A DNA stretch of 64,000 bases from Gordonia aichiensis NBRC 108223 (GCF_000332975.1 NZ_BANR01000022.1:1-64000); one strand, 5' to 3'; positions 1 to 7,602 are shown, counted from the first letter of the stretch. Numbers and translations are program-made. The notes: generated by a model not told the origin, from the letters alone.

Positions 1-192
1 CCCCACCTGAACGCTCATCAGCCGGTTGTCGGCTCGCTTGCCGATGGGCTTGCGGCCTTGCTGTTCGCGCTCCCACTCTTGCGCCTCACGTCGGGTGGGA
101 AAGCTCTTGGAACGGGACTTGCCGCCAACACGTACACGAGCCTCGTAGCGGGGTTTGGAGTTCTCACCCCACTGCCGTTTCAGGATCGCCAT
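1..192 (-). CDS. Tyrosine-family integrase, N-terminal part (runs off window)
   Basis: Reading the minus strand from an ATG at 192 gives an open frame of 64 codons to the window edge. The protein starts MAILKRQWGENSKPRYEARV and continues with KSFPTRREAQEWERE. This is the compact three-strand plus helix arm-type DNA-binding domain found at the N-terminus of many actinophage integrases. The catalytic domain would lie to the left, outside the window. A perfect TGTGAG-G-CTCACA palindrome at 219-231, 27 bp upstream of the start, could be an operator. The ettA remnant just upstream suggests this integrase inserted its element there. Family assignment is fairly secure, but activity cannot be judged from a fragment. 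Confidence 0.72.
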   Translation of the reverse strand, partial: MAILKRQWGENSKPRYEARVRVGGKSRSKSFPTRREAQEWEREQQGRKPIGKRADNRLMSVQVG

Positions 193-308
193 GCGGGGAG
201 CGTATCGCGGTCAGAGTATGTGAGGCTCACACATTCCTCACCACCGCAACCGATTTTGACCGCTCTCAGGCGCCACAAACAACCACTCGAAAATGGGGTG
301 AGACACGC
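193..308. other. Intergenic end of the left-hand mobile element
   Basis: This stretch lies between the integrase start and the ettA remnant and contains no supported gene. It carries the TGTGAGGCTCACA palindrome (219-231). It is probably the leader or promoter region of the integrase and one arm of its attachment region. Confidence 0.4.
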
Positions 309-404
309 CTACTGAAGTGCGTAAACGACGTTGACCTTGCGTTCTACAGATTCGGTGTGCATGATGGCTTCGAGCTTCATCGTGTAAATGAACTCGCCAG
401 CCAC
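309..404 (-). pseudogene. ettA: 5' remnant of ettA (ABC-F translation factor), interrupted by element insertion
   Basis: A GTG at 404 is preceded by an AAGGA ribosome binding site and opens a 31-codon frame starting MAGEFIYTMK. From memory, EttA proteins begin MAEFIYTMKKVRKAHGDK, so identity covers about the first ten residues and then stops. The next 21 codons (LEAIMHTESVERKVNVVYALQ region) match nothing I know and end at TAG (309-311). The neighbour ssb (1596-2033) is next to ettA in M. tuberculosis (Rv2478c/Rv2477c), which supports the identity. I infer that the native ettA start and promoter remain here. The gene body was separated by integration of the element to the left, and may be rejoined to a new start at the element's other end. 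Confidence 0.6.
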
Positions 405-553
405 GTAATGTCCTTACCTGCGGTGTTGTGGTCATCTGCGCTCGGGTCCCGGTTCCGGAGAGTTGGTGCCGGGGTGCCACTCATCGGTGACACGACGGGC
501 TCTCGGCGCAACGTCGCATACCACTCTATCGACGTGGCGCGACACACTCCCAC

Positions 554-1540
554 ATGGCCGTGATCGAGTCGGTCCACCGTCGCGGGCGGACAGCCGCCAA
601 CCACGCTGGCACCATCGATGGTGTGTCGACCGCTGCCCCACTGACCGAACTCGTCGAACTCGCCGGTGGCCGGTTCTCCATGGGATCGGATCGCTTCTAC
701 CCGGAGGAACGTCCTCACCACGAGCGCCGTGTCGACGCGTTCGCCATCGAACGACACCCGGTGACCAACGCCCAGTACGCGGCGTTTGTCGCGGCCACCG
801 GGTACGTGACGATCGCAGAGCTGCCGATAGACCCAGCCGACTTCCCCGGCGCCGACCCGGCACTGCTCGTGCCCGGTGCACTCGTCTTCACACCGACGTC
901 CGGCCCAGTGGATCTCACCGACTGGCGGCACTGGTGGCGTTGGCAGCCGGGAGCATCGTGGCGGCACCCACTCGGTCCCGAGACCGATCTCGTCGGCTAC
1001 GAGGACCACCCCGTCACCCAGATCGCCTACGCGGACGCGGTCGCTTACGCCGAGTGGGCGGGGCGTCGACTCCCGACCGAAGCCGAGTGGGAGTACGCCG
1101 CGCGCGGTGGGATCGGCGGCGCGCACGAGTACGCGTGGGGCGACGAGTTGCACCCCGATGGTGCGATCCTCGCCAATACCTGGATCGGTGATTTCCCCTA
1201 CGCGAGCGACGGCTGGGGTGGAACGTCGAGGGTGGCTAGCTACCCGCCCAACGGTTTCGGGCTGGTGGACATGATCGGCAACGTCTGGGAGCGCACATCG
1301 GACGTCTTCACGCCACGCCACGTACCGCCGGATCTGGCAACCGTCTCCCCCGACGGTCGAACCAACCTTCTCGCACCGACCGCATCGCCCCACGTCTCCC
1401 GGGTCACCAAGGGCGGCTCGCATCTGTGTTCACCGCACTACTGCCGCCGCTACCGGCCCGCCGCGCGCTCACCGCAATCGGACGACTCGGCGACGTCACA
1501 CCTCGGGTTCCGTTGCGCTGCAGATCCTTCCGAGCACTGA
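554..1540 (+). CDS. Formylglycine-generating enzyme (sulfatase-modifying factor)
   Basis: This enzyme oxidises the active-site cysteine of sulfatases to C-alpha-formylglycine, using oxygen and copper. The 328-residue product has the full FGE-sulfatase fold: GGRFSMGSDRFYPEE near the start, HPVTNAQYAAFV, RLPTEAEWEYAARGG, NGFGLVDMIGNVWE, and the terminal block KGGSHLCSPHYCRRYRPAAR. Cys292 and Cys297 correspond to the two redox/copper cysteines of true FGEs, so it should be an active oxidase rather than one of the many cysteine-less homologues. The ATG at 554 is the longest start; a GTG at 623 gives 305 residues, closer to mycobacterial Rv0712. No sulfatase is encoded in the window. The gene is divergent from the ettA remnant. 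Confidence 0.93.
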   Translation: MAVIESVHRRGRTAANHAGTIDGVSTAAPLTELVELAGGRFSMGSDRFYPEERPHHERRVDAFAIERHPVTNAQYAAFVAATGYVTIAELPIDPADFPGADPALLVPGALVFTPTSGPVDLTDWRHWWRWQPGASWRHPLGPETDLVGYEDHPVTQIAYADAVAYAEWAGRRLPTEAEWEYAARGGIGGAHEYAWGDELHPDGAILANTWIGDFPYASDGWGGTSRVASYPPNGFGLVDMIGNVWERTSDVFTPRHVPPDLATVSPDGRTNLLAPTASPHVSRVTKGGSHLCSPHYCRRYRPAARSPQSDDSATSHLGFRCAADPSEH

Positions 1541-1543
1541 CCG

Positions 1544-1590
1544 GTCCCGCCGCGACGAGCACACCCCTCCGGGGCTCATCGCGGCGGGAC
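1544..1590. terminator. Bidirectional terminator between FGE gene and ssb
   Basis: The 12-bp perfect stem GTCCCGCCGCGA (1544-1555) pairs with TCGCGGCGGGAC (1579-1590). A further GAGC/GCTC pair extends it inside the loop. It lies exactly between the two convergent genes, so it probably ends both transcripts. Confidence 0.75.
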
Positions 1591-1595
1591 GTCGA

Positions 1596-2033
1596 TCATG
1601 CGGCAGCGCCGGAAGCATCTCCCGACTCGACGACGGACGGCTGCGTGTCCGCTGAATGGGCAGCCACCCCGTCACCGCGTCCGCGGTATTCGACGACGCA
1701 TCGTGAGAGGTCGAGGCCGACCGAATCGGCGATCAACTCGAGTTCGGTGCGGGACTCGCCATCGCTGGTCGTGTAACTGTTGGTGTGAATCGCCCCGTGC
1801 ACGATCACCGGTCGACCCTTCTCGATCGCGCTCGCTACGCCGTTGACCAGACGTCGCCAGCACGACACGGTCAGAAACAGACTGTGCCCGTCGATCCACT
1901 CCCCGGTGGCACGATCCCGTCGCCGCGTGTTGCTCGCAACGCGAAACGAGATCACCTCGTCACCATTTGCCATACGACTCCGCCTGGGGTCGGTGATCAC
2001 TCGCCCCACGACCGTCGAATACGTCTCGTACAT
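1596..2033 (-). CDS. ssb: Single-stranded DNA-binding protein, OB-fold (SsbB-like)
   Basis: The product is 145 residues. It has an N-terminal OB-fold typical of SSB: VVGRVITDPRRSRMANGDEVISFRVASNTRRRDRATGEW, then LFLTVSCWRRLVNGVASAIEKGRPVIVHGAIHTNSY. The C-terminal tail is short and ends SGDASGAAA, lacking the acidic DDDIPF-type tip of housekeeping SSB that recruits partner proteins. It is therefore the paralogue found beside ettA in mycobacteria (Rv2478c type), which has been linked to competence or stress-related DNA handling rather than bulk replication. It is transcribed toward the ettA remnant, with the convergent FGE gene between them. Identification as SSB is secure; the specialised role is inference. 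Confidence 0.9.
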   Translation of the reverse strand: MYETYSTVVGRVITDPRRSRMANGDEVISFRVASNTRRRDRATGEWIDGHSLFLTVSCWRRLVNGVASAIEKGRPVIVHGAIHTNSYTTSDGESRTELELIADSVGLDLSRCVVEYRGRGDGVAAHSADTQPSVVESGDASGAAA

Positions 2034-2230
2034 TGATCCGCTCCTGCGTGCTGTGCCATACGGCTACACACCGGGCTCGGTACCCGGAATGAGATGGCTG
2101 CTCATGAGCATTGCGCAGAAACCAGTACCGAAACCGCGCACGAGAACACACTGTGGACAGAACCTCGGTTGTGGATACGGCCGCCGTCGGCGTCAGGAGC
2201 GCGCTGCCGTACACTCTGCGTGTCGGTTTC

Positions 2231-2304
2231 GCCTCCGTAGCTCAGGTGGATAGAGCAAGGGCCTTCTAATCCCTAGGTCGCAGGTTCGAGTCCTGCCGGG
2301 GGCA
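2231..2304 (+). tRNA. tRNA-Arg (anticodon UCU)
   Basis: A 74-nt cloverleaf: acceptor GCCTCCG/CGGGGGC, D-arm GCTC/GAGC, anticodon loop CTTCTAA (TCT at 2265-2267), T-arm GCAGG-TTCGAGT-CCTGC, discriminator A2304, CCA not encoded. The anticodon stem AGGGC/TCCCT has a C-U mismatch at the loop-closing pair (2262/2270), which is unusual. The 3' part from 2282 is the attachment core of the integrated element, which supplies or preserves the gene's 3' end. Confidence 0.93.
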
Positions 2305-2308
2305 CTGT
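2282..2308 (+). repeat. attL core (direct repeat with 12146-12172)
   Basis: The 27 bases from AGGTTCGAGTCCTG through GGGGGCACTGT are identical to 12146-12172. They cover the T-arm and acceptor 3' strand of tRNA-Arg plus four bases beyond it. The flanking bases differ on both sides (C/G before, G/C after), which defines the limits of the repeat. Confidence 0.92.
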
Positions 2309-2341
2309 GACATAGCTGGTCAGAGCGTTTTTCGGTTGAAG

Positions 2342-2360
2342 CGTGCAATATCCGTGCAAC
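2342..2360 (+). other. Arm-type integrase site near attL
   Basis: CGTGCAATATCCGTGCAAC contains the pair CGTGCAA-n5-CGTGCAA. It matches CGTGCAATATGCGTGCAAG at 12009-12027 at 17 of 19 positions. One copy inside each end of the element is what is expected for the arm-binding domain of the integrase. The assignment is inference from placement and identity. Confidence 0.6.
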
Positions 2361-2375
2361 TCTCGACCTGCGACC

Positions 2376-2408
2376 AAGGCCCCGGACCTCATCGAGATCC
2401 GGGGCCTT
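2376..2408. terminator. Terminator at the left end of the satellite
   Basis: AAGGCCCCGGA (2376-2386) pairs perfectly with TCCGGGGCCTT (2398-2408) across an 11-nt loop, followed by T. It lies between the tRNA-Arg gene and the end of the leftward head-gene operon. It can serve either strand and insulates the element from the chromosome. Confidence 0.7.
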
Positions 2409-2467
2409 TGCCAGCGTGACGCGGAGGTGTCCGACCTCCGAGATATTGAGTTGTTGCCCTTATTCTC

Positions 2468-2785
2468 TCACCCTTGGCCCAGGGACATCATCACCTCGTA
2501 ATGATGTGTCGCGCGGCCGACGCGGTACGGCATCGGCAGACCCTCCAAGGTCCATGTCTTGGTCCGCCAGCCCACCGTGGTGACCTGTTCGATACGGGCA
2601 TCGGTGACCACCAGCCGGTACGTCGTGAGCGTGGTGGACCGGCCGCGCTGGGCCTGCTCCTGGCCGGAGATCGGGATGACCGATGCCCGGATCGGCACGT
2701 CCTGGGCTGGGATCGGGTCGTCATTCTCATCCCGGCCTCCACCGATGCGTAGCGTCACCATGTCCCGGAGGAGGAGCCGCGGCAT
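2468..2785 (-). CDS. Phage head-closure / head-tail adaptor-like protein
   Basis: The 105-residue product starts MPRLLLRDMVTLRIGGGRDE and contains LTTYRLVVTDARIEQVTTVG and WTLEGLPMPYRVGRATHHYE. Size, beta-rich content and position as the last head gene fit a small head-completion (stopper or adaptor) protein. The ATG at 2785 is chosen because it overlaps the preceding stop by one base (TAATG), which indicates translational coupling; the longer upstream extension is a shadow of the preceding gene. In a tail-less satellite this protein would form the interface that accepts helper tails. Function is inferred from context more than from sequence. Confidence 0.62.
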   Translation of the reverse strand: MPRLLLRDMVTLRIGGGRDENDDPIPAQDVPIRASVIPISGQEQAQRGRSTTLTTYRLVVTDARIEQVTTVGWRTKTWTLEGLPMPYRVGRATHHYEVMMSLGQG

Positions 2786-3102
2786 TACGCGGCCCGCTTC
2801 CGGTAGCGGTTCAACACCATTTGTTCGGCCAGGGTGAACCCGTTGAACGCGTCGTCGAAGCTCACGACGCCGGTGGCGTAGCGGAGTCCCTCCGGGTTGG
2901 CCAGCATCCTGGCCGAGGCCATGAGGACGACGGCGTCCACGCCGGGACGTGTGGCTCCCGAGGCGTAGCGGTGGGCTCCCCGACAGTAGGCGTCGCACAT
3001 GGCCTCGGCCATGGTGACGGCCTGGGTGGCCTGGGCCATGAGCGTGGTGTCGGTGGTGTCGGCCCCGAGCCACTTGACCAGGTCGGTGTTGGTGACGGCC
3101 AC
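2785..3102 (-). CDS. Phage head-tail connector-like protein (gp6-like)
   Basis: The product has 105 residues and is largely helical: DLVKWLGADTTDTTLMAQATQAVTMAEAMCDAYCRG near the start, then GVDAVVLMASARMLANPEGLRYATG. This resembles the helical connector proteins that sit directly after the major capsid gene in HK97-like phages and dock under the portal. The start is at 3102 with an AGGAGG-like ribosome binding site just upstream. It is separated from the capsid gene by a strong hairpin (3127-3160), so it may be expressed at a lower level than the capsid protein. Confidence 0.65.
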   Translation of the reverse strand: MAVTNTDLVKWLGADTTDTTLMAQATQAVTMAEAMCDAYCRGAHRYASGATRPGVDAVVLMASARMLANPEGLRYATGVVSFDDAFNGFTLAEQMVLNRYRKRAA

Positions 3103-3126
3103 GGTTACCTCCTATGTGGAAGCGGC

Positions 3127-3160
3127 CCGCGGCATCGGAACGTGACAACCGATGCCGCGG
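3127..3160 (-). terminator. Hairpin after the capsid gene (partial terminator)
   Basis: A perfect 12-bp stem, CCGCGGCATCGG (3127-3138) with CCGATGCCGCGG (3149-3160), has a 10-nt loop. It lies between the capsid stop and the connector start in the same operon. It probably reduces read-through into the two connector genes or protects the capsid mRNA 3' end. Confidence 0.65.
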
Positions 3161-3178
3161 ACCACGATTGAGGGACGA

Positions 3179-4012
3179 TCAGGCCGCGGTCAGAACGGTC
3201 ACGGCCTTGGGCTGGAGGAGCGCCAGGTCGAACCGTGCGACGACGCGGAGCGCCACCTCGTCAGTGTCGAAGTACCGCGAGCTGTCGATGACCACGGTCG
3301 GGGCCATGTCGCGGGCCACGGCCACCAGGCTCATGTCCGCCAGGACGGCCTTGCCGGTCGGGATGCGGCTGGTGACGGTCACCGGGATACCGAACAGACG
3401 CTCGGCACCCTCGGCGGTGATGTCCTGCTCCAGGATGTACCGTCCGTCCGCGTCCTTGATCTTGCGGACGGCCAGGTAGTCGGCCGGGGACAAGAACCAA
3501 CGATTCGGGCGGACCTCGTTGGCGCGCGCGATGCCGATGCCGTCCAGGAACGAGTCGGGCTCGGTGGCGTCCAGGACGCCGGTGGCGACGCCGGACTGGT
3601 TGAGGAGTCCCTTGATCGTGTTGCTGGAGCCGGTGCTGGTGAACAGTGCCGTGTCCAGGGCCGCGGCCGTGTCGGTGACAAGGCGGGTCTTGAGGATCGA
3701 ATCCAAGGCCACCGCGCTGGACCGGAGGACTTCCGCGGTGACGCGGGAAAGGACCTTGAGGCTCTTGAGCGTGCTCGGGAGCATCGACACTTCATCCATG
3801 CCGACCGAGGCCTCGGGGATCTGGGCACCCTCACCGACGAAACCGACCGACAGGCCGGTGGCGATGCGCGGGACCCGGATCGGGCCGTTGGTGTCAATGA
3901 TCTTGGGACCGGCCGCGAGGAATACGCTCTCGGCCTCCAAGGGCTGGACCAGCAACGATGCGATCTGATCCTGTTGCAAGGTGGGCAGGGTGCCGGTGGT
4001 CTGAGTTGCCAC
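3179..4012 (-). CDS. Major capsid protein, HK97 fold
   Basis: The product has 277 residues. Hallmarks of HK97-type capsid proteins are IRVPRIATGLSVGFVGEGAQIPEA (start of the fold), LSRVTAEVLRSSAVALDSILKTRL, ALFTSTGSSNTIKGLLN, and the P-domain/A-loop region FLSPADYLAVRKIKDADGRY to GIPVTVTSRIPTGKAVLADM. The C-terminus VALRVVARFDLALLQPKAVTVLTAA is typical. There is no N-terminal delta domain and no protease gene, consistent with the separate scaffold protein upstream. The GTG at 4012 is preferred because GGAG lies 7-8 bases upstream; a TTG at 4024 would overlap that site. Confidence 0.9.
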   Translation of the reverse strand: MATQTTGTLPTLQQDQIASLLVQPLEAESVFLAAGPKIIDTNGPIRVPRIATGLSVGFVGEGAQIPEASVGMDEVSMLPSTLKSLKVLSRVTAEVLRSSAVALDSILKTRLVTDTAAALDTALFTSTGSSNTIKGLLNQSGVATGVLDATEPDSFLDGIGIARANEVRPNRWFLSPADYLAVRKIKDADGRYILEQDITAEGAERLFGIPVTVTSRIPTGKAVLADMSLVAVARDMAPTVVIDSSRYFDTDEVALRVVARFDLALLQPKAVTVLTAA

Positions 4013-4024
4013 GAGTATCTCCAA

Positions 4025-4232
4025 AGTGGTTGTAGTTCAACGGTGTTCGCACTCTGGGCACCTGGCCACCTCGGCGTCTTGCAATCCCACCACCTGGGTG
4101 TTACATCCCAGAATATGAGATGCCCGAGACCCTGGCAACTATGCCAAGGCCTCGGGTATCGTCGTCGGTAGCCCTCACTGCCAAACCAGCGGCGTAATCC
4201 AAAGCCCAATCGCGGTGAGGGTTCTCTTCTGC
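4025..4232 (-). promoter_or_regulatory. Structured intercistronic leader of the capsid gene
   Basis: This is 208 bp without a gene, between the scaffold stop and the capsid start, whereas the genes from 8848 to 4233 overlap or abut. It holds a nested hairpin (CCCGAG 4123-4128 with CTCGGG 4151-4156, inner TGGCA/TGCCA) and a second inverted pair, CCCTCAC (4172-4178) with GTGAGGG (4215-4221). It may contain a promoter, an RNA processing site or an attenuator that sets capsid output. Confidence 0.4.
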
Positions 4233-4781
4233 CTACATCGTGGCCTGGCGCATGAGTCCCGCGAGATCCACCGATCCCGAGGTCCCGGACTTGGCTCCCT
4301 GGGCAGCGGCTCCGGGCTCGAAACGCCTGGCCTTGAGGTGCGGCTTGGCCTCCAGTAACGCCGCGATGGCCGACGCCAACGCCTCGGGATCGTCCAGATG
4401 CGCCGGGTCGAACTCCAGGTCCGCCGGATCGGCAAGCTGGCCGTCCTGCTCCACCAGGAGCCGATGGAGCTTGGCCTCCAGTTCCTTGACCCGGACCCGA
4501 GATCCGGCCGCTTCGGCGCGGAGCTTGCCGACATACTCGGCGTCGAAGGTCTTCGGCTCGTCACCCTCAGCAGTGCCGGAATCGTCACCCGCAGCGGCGT
4601 TATCGGCGGTGTCCTGGTCTGACGGGGCCGAGGCCGCGGGATCGGCCGTCTGTGCGGCGTCTGGGCCTGCTTCCGGCTGTTGTGCCTGGTCGCCGGTGAT
4701 GGCGTCGGTGGTCTCCGATGCCGTATCTGGGGCCTCGGCGGCCGGGTCGGCGGTCTTGTCCTTGTCGTCGGTGATGCTCAC
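4233..4781 (-). CDS. Capsid scaffolding protein
   Basis: The product has 182 residues. The first 80 are acidic, low-complexity Ala/Asp/Glu/Thr sequence (DDKDKTADPAAEAPDTASE and onward). A coiled-coil segment follows (FDAEYVGKLRAEAAGSRVRVKELEAKLHRLLVEQ), then a helical tail ending VDLAGLMRQATM. Acidic N-terminus, central coiled coil and position between portal and capsid are the signature of phage scaffold proteins such as SPP1 gp11-type. It overlaps the portal stop by four bases. It should template assembly of the procapsid and then leave without cleavage, because no protease is present. Confidence 0.78.
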   Translation of the reverse strand: MSITDDKDKTADPAAEAPDTASETTDAITGDQAQQPEAGPDAAQTADPAASAPSDQDTADNAAAGDDSGTAEGDEPKTFDAEYVGKLRAEAAGSRVRVKELEAKLHRLLVEQDGQLADPADLEFDPAHLDDPEALASAIAALLEAKPHLKARRFEPGAAAQGAKSGTSGSVDLAGLMRQATM

Positions 4782-6139
4782 GCGGCGTCCTCCGTCACGT
4801 TGTCGGTGTTCTCGATGGGTGCCGGTGTCGGACCGGCGGCCGGGTTCGTGATGCCGAGACGCTCACGCGCCTCCTCCTGGGTGAGCAGACCGGCGGCGTA
4901 GAGCTTGGTGGTGGCGTCGGCCTCCTGGGCCGCGCTCCGGGTCGCCGGGTCGGCCCAGACGACGCGCGGCGTGTGCTCGGACACCTCGGTGCCGGTGTCG
5001 ATGGATGCCATGAGCTTGGCCACGGTCTCCCAGCTCCGGCCGAACGTCGCTTGCTTGGCCTCGGCGCGCGCGGTCAAGCTGGCCTCGGCCGCGCGGATGC
5101 CGTCCGCCGACGACGGGTTGCCGGTCACGGTGCCGGTGTAATGCGGAGGGAGCGCGCTCACCGCGCGGATCTGCTCGGCCAGGATGTCCACGGCCTCCCG
5201 GTACGCGGTGAGATCCGCGCCGTCGAGCTGGCCGAACTTCGACTCCGGCGCTTCGGAGATCATCATCCGATCACCATCGGGGTACGGGTTGGCGGCCTCG
5301 GTGACCACCTCACCGTCCTCGGTCACCGGCTGGCCGTTGTCGTCCAGGACCGGCACCTCCTCCAATTCGATGCCGGTGGCCCATCGACGGGGCCGCGCGA
5401 AGAACTCCGAGGCCACCAACATGTCGCTGACCACCTTGTTGAGGCTGTCCAGGAGCGGGATGAGGTCCTCGATCTCGCTGACACCGTGGACATCCATCAC
5501 CCGGTCCGCGTTCACGAACGGCACCACGGGCACAACCTCCAGCGGATTGTCCACCACCCGAACGGTTTTCGCGGCCGTGATGCTGGCCCCGTCGCTCACC
5601 AGGTGTTCGATCCGGTCACGCCGGAACACCACGTAGTTGGTCTGGCGCGCCACACCGGACGGGTCCAAGTCCTCCCACCGCTTGACCGCGCCGAGGACCT
5701 CCCCGCTCCCGCTGTCGCGGTACGCGCTGACCTGGTGAGAGGACTCCACCGTGGCGCGAGCACGGCCGCGGTCATCGGCCCAGACGATGACGTGGCCCTC
5801 ACCCAACGCCAACGCCTCACGGTGGACGGTCGGCGCGAGCTGGTCTAGGTCGCACCGGAGCCACCGCTCCCAGGCCGCGGTGTCACGGTTACCGGCGGTG
5901 TCGGTGAATCCCGAGACGCGCAACCGCTCCGCGATGCTGACCACGGCCAGCCGCGCGAAGTTGACCCCGAGGATGCCGAACCGGGACCCCAAGGCCTTCT
6001 TCGCCTCGGGAGCCAGGAACGCCAACGGCTGGCGGGCTCGGTAGTACAGCTCCAGCTCATGGAGCTTGGCGGCCCGGACATCCAAGGCCTGGGCCAGTTC
6101 GTGGTTGGTCGGTTCGTTCACTGAGTTACTCCTTGTCAT
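4778..6139 (-). CDS. Portal protein (SPP1 gp6-like)
   Basis: The 453-residue portal forms the 12-mer ring at the capsid vertex through which DNA enters. Recognisable blocks are ELELYYRARQPLAFLAPEAKKALGSRFGILGVNFARLAV near the N-terminus, VVPVVPFVNADRVMDVHGVSEIEDLIPLLDSLNKVVSDML, SEFFARPRRWATG, and the stem region ISALPPHYTG-type sequence (IRAVSALPPHYTGTVTGNPSSADGIRAAEASL). The length fits the Phage_prot_Gp6 family. The frame overlaps TerL (6136-6139) and the scaffold gene (4778-4781), both as ATGA junctions. Confidence 0.92.
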   Translation of the reverse strand: MTRSNSVNEPTNHELAQALDVRAAKLHELELYYRARQPLAFLAPEAKKALGSRFGILGVNFARLAVVSIAERLRVSGFTDTAGNRDTAAWERWLRCDLDQLAPTVHREALALGEGHVIVWADDRGRARATVESSHQVSAYRDSGSGEVLGAVKRWEDLDPSGVARQTNYVVFRRDRIEHLVSDGASITAAKTVRVVDNPLEVVPVVPFVNADRVMDVHGVSEIEDLIPLLDSLNKVVSDMLVASEFFARPRRWATGIELEEVPVLDDNGQPVTEDGEVVTEAANPYPDGDRMMISEAPESKFGQLDGADLTAYREAVDILAEQIRAVSALPPHYTGTVTGNPSSADGIRAAEASLTARAEAKQATFGRSWETVAKLMASIDTGTEVSEHTPRVVWADPATRSAAQEADATTKLYAAGLLTQEEARERLGITNPAAGPTPAPIENTDNVTEDAA

Positions 6140-7602
6140 GACGCGAAACTCCTTGCGCGCCTTCGGTTCTTCTTGGTTGTGTGGTGTGCGGCTCGGTCCA
6201 ACGCGACGATGGCGGCCACCGCGGCGTCGATCTTGCGGGGAGATCCGCGCTTGTCCTTGCTCACCAGGTCCCCTTGCGGCGTGGACTTGGCCACGCAGTT
6301 GCCGAGGTGGGTGGCGAGATCCTCCGCGCCGTCGTGGGTGAGCTGGCCGGTGGTCACCGCGGCATAGAACCTGTCAGTTGCCGGGGCCATGCGCTGGGCG
6401 TTGGCGGTGTTCCACTGCAGTACCCGACGTTCCCCATGCCGTGCGCCCCACGTCTCGATCTCCGAGCGCCAACCCCACGGGTCGGCGGCCAGCTCCACCA
6501 CGTCGTAGCGGTCGAACATCTCCCGGACCTTGGCGTCCACGTCGGAGCGGGGGACTCGCCAACGCGGATCTCCGGAGTTCTGCCACAGACCGGCCAGGAA
6601 CAGGTGGGGCCGAGGCCCCAACGTCGCGCCGACCAACGCCGTGGAGTCACCCGAGGCCGACCCGTCGAACGCCAACACCACGCGCTGGCGGCCCATGACC
6701 TGGATCTCCGGCGCGGCCAGCTCCTCCCACGCTCCCCATGGAAGCCAGCGGTCTACCTGGCCGACCCACTGGCCGAGGCGGAGCTGGCGGAACACGGGCT
6801 CCCGCAACGTCTGCCGTGCGGCCTCCATGCCGTCCAACGCCAAGAATGGCCGCTCACACGCCAGGGCCGGGTTGGCCGTCCTCCAGGCCTCGGTGTCGTC
6901 GGTGGCGCAACCCTCCGGCGCGGCGTACTCCTTCAAGGCGAACGCCGGGTCATTGCCCGCGCGGCCGTGAGCCACGAGTTTCCACATGACCGAGTCCACC
7001 GACGCCGCCGGTGTCGAGATGGCCAGGGTCAGGCTCTCCGGCCGCTTGCCGGTGACCGAGGTGACGGCCTCCCACACCTCCGCGGTGACCACGTGAAGCT
7101 CATCCACGATGAGCAGCGACGGGTCATGTCCGTGGAGGGCTCCAGGCTCGGCCGGGAGCGGGATCAGCGTGGCGTCGTTCTCGGGCACCTCGATACGGTC
7201 GCGGAATACGTGAGCCCGTTCCGCCAGCTCCGGATTCAACTCGATCATCCTGCGCGCCAACCTCAGGGTGATGTTGGCCTGGCGCTGGTCGCTGGCGACC
7301 ACCAGAACCTCCGCCGAGGCCGGACCGACGAACAACTCCGCCACGGCCAGCATTGCGGCCAGCGAGGTCTTGCCGTTAGCGCGCGGGATACTGACCAGGC
7401 CGGTACGGATACCGTCCGCGTAGACCTCCCGGATGATGTCGCGCTGGAACTTGCGGAGCTTGACATCCTCCAGTGCGCCAACGCCTTTGGGTACCTTGAG
7501 GTACTGACCGATGAACCGCTCCCGACGCCGCGCCCGGTCCTTGGGGTAGCCCTTGAACGTCAACGGCTCGGCCGTGATCGTGCCCTTTGCACCGGACTTC
7601 AC
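6136..7602 (-). CDS. Terminase large subunit (packaging ATPase-nuclease)
   Basis: The product has 488 residues. The N-terminal ATPase has a Walker A variant SIPRANGKTS (about residues 70-79), QRQANITLRLARRMI, and Walker B LLIVDELHVV (about 160-169) with STPAAS as coupling motif. The C-terminal RNase H-like nuclease has VVLAFDGSASGDSTALVG, ELAADPWGWRSEIETW and KIDAAVAAIVAL, giving the expected acidic residues. An HNH gene immediately upstream, in place of a small terminase, is the arrangement of many cos-packaging actinophages. The frame appears intact, so the satellite probably packages its own DNA. Confidence 0.94.
   Translation of the reverse strand: MKSGAKGTITAEPLTFKGYPKDRARRRERFIGQYLKVPKGVGALEDVKLRKFQRDIIREVYADGIRTGLVSIPRANGKTSLAAMLAVAELFVGPASAEVLVVASDQRQANITLRLARRMIELNPELAERAHVFRDRIEVPENDATLIPLPAEPGALHGHDPSLLIVDELHVVTAEVWEAVTSVTGKRPESLTLAISTPAASVDSVMWKLVAHGRAGNDPAFALKEYAAPEGCATDDTEAWRTANPALACERPFLALDGMEAARQTLREPVFRQLRLGQWVGQVDRWLPWGAWEELAAPEIQVMGRQRVVLAFDGSASGDSTALVGATLGPRPHLFLAGLWQNSGDPRWRVPRSDVDAKVREMFDRYDVVELAADPWGWRSEIETWGARHGERRVLQWNTANAQRMAPATDRFYAAVTTGQLTHDGAEDLATHLGNCVAKSTPQGDLVSKDKRGSPRKIDAAVAAIVALDRAAHHTTKKNRRRARSFAS

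Noticed and set aside
377..1423. 348-codon minus-strand open frame
   Set aside because: Antisense shadow of the formylglycine-generating enzyme gene; Arg/Gly-rich with no motif.
3152..4171. 339-codon plus-strand open frame across the capsid gene
   Set aside because: Mirror of the HK97 capsid gene, with His/Gly/Asp-rich low-complexity translation.
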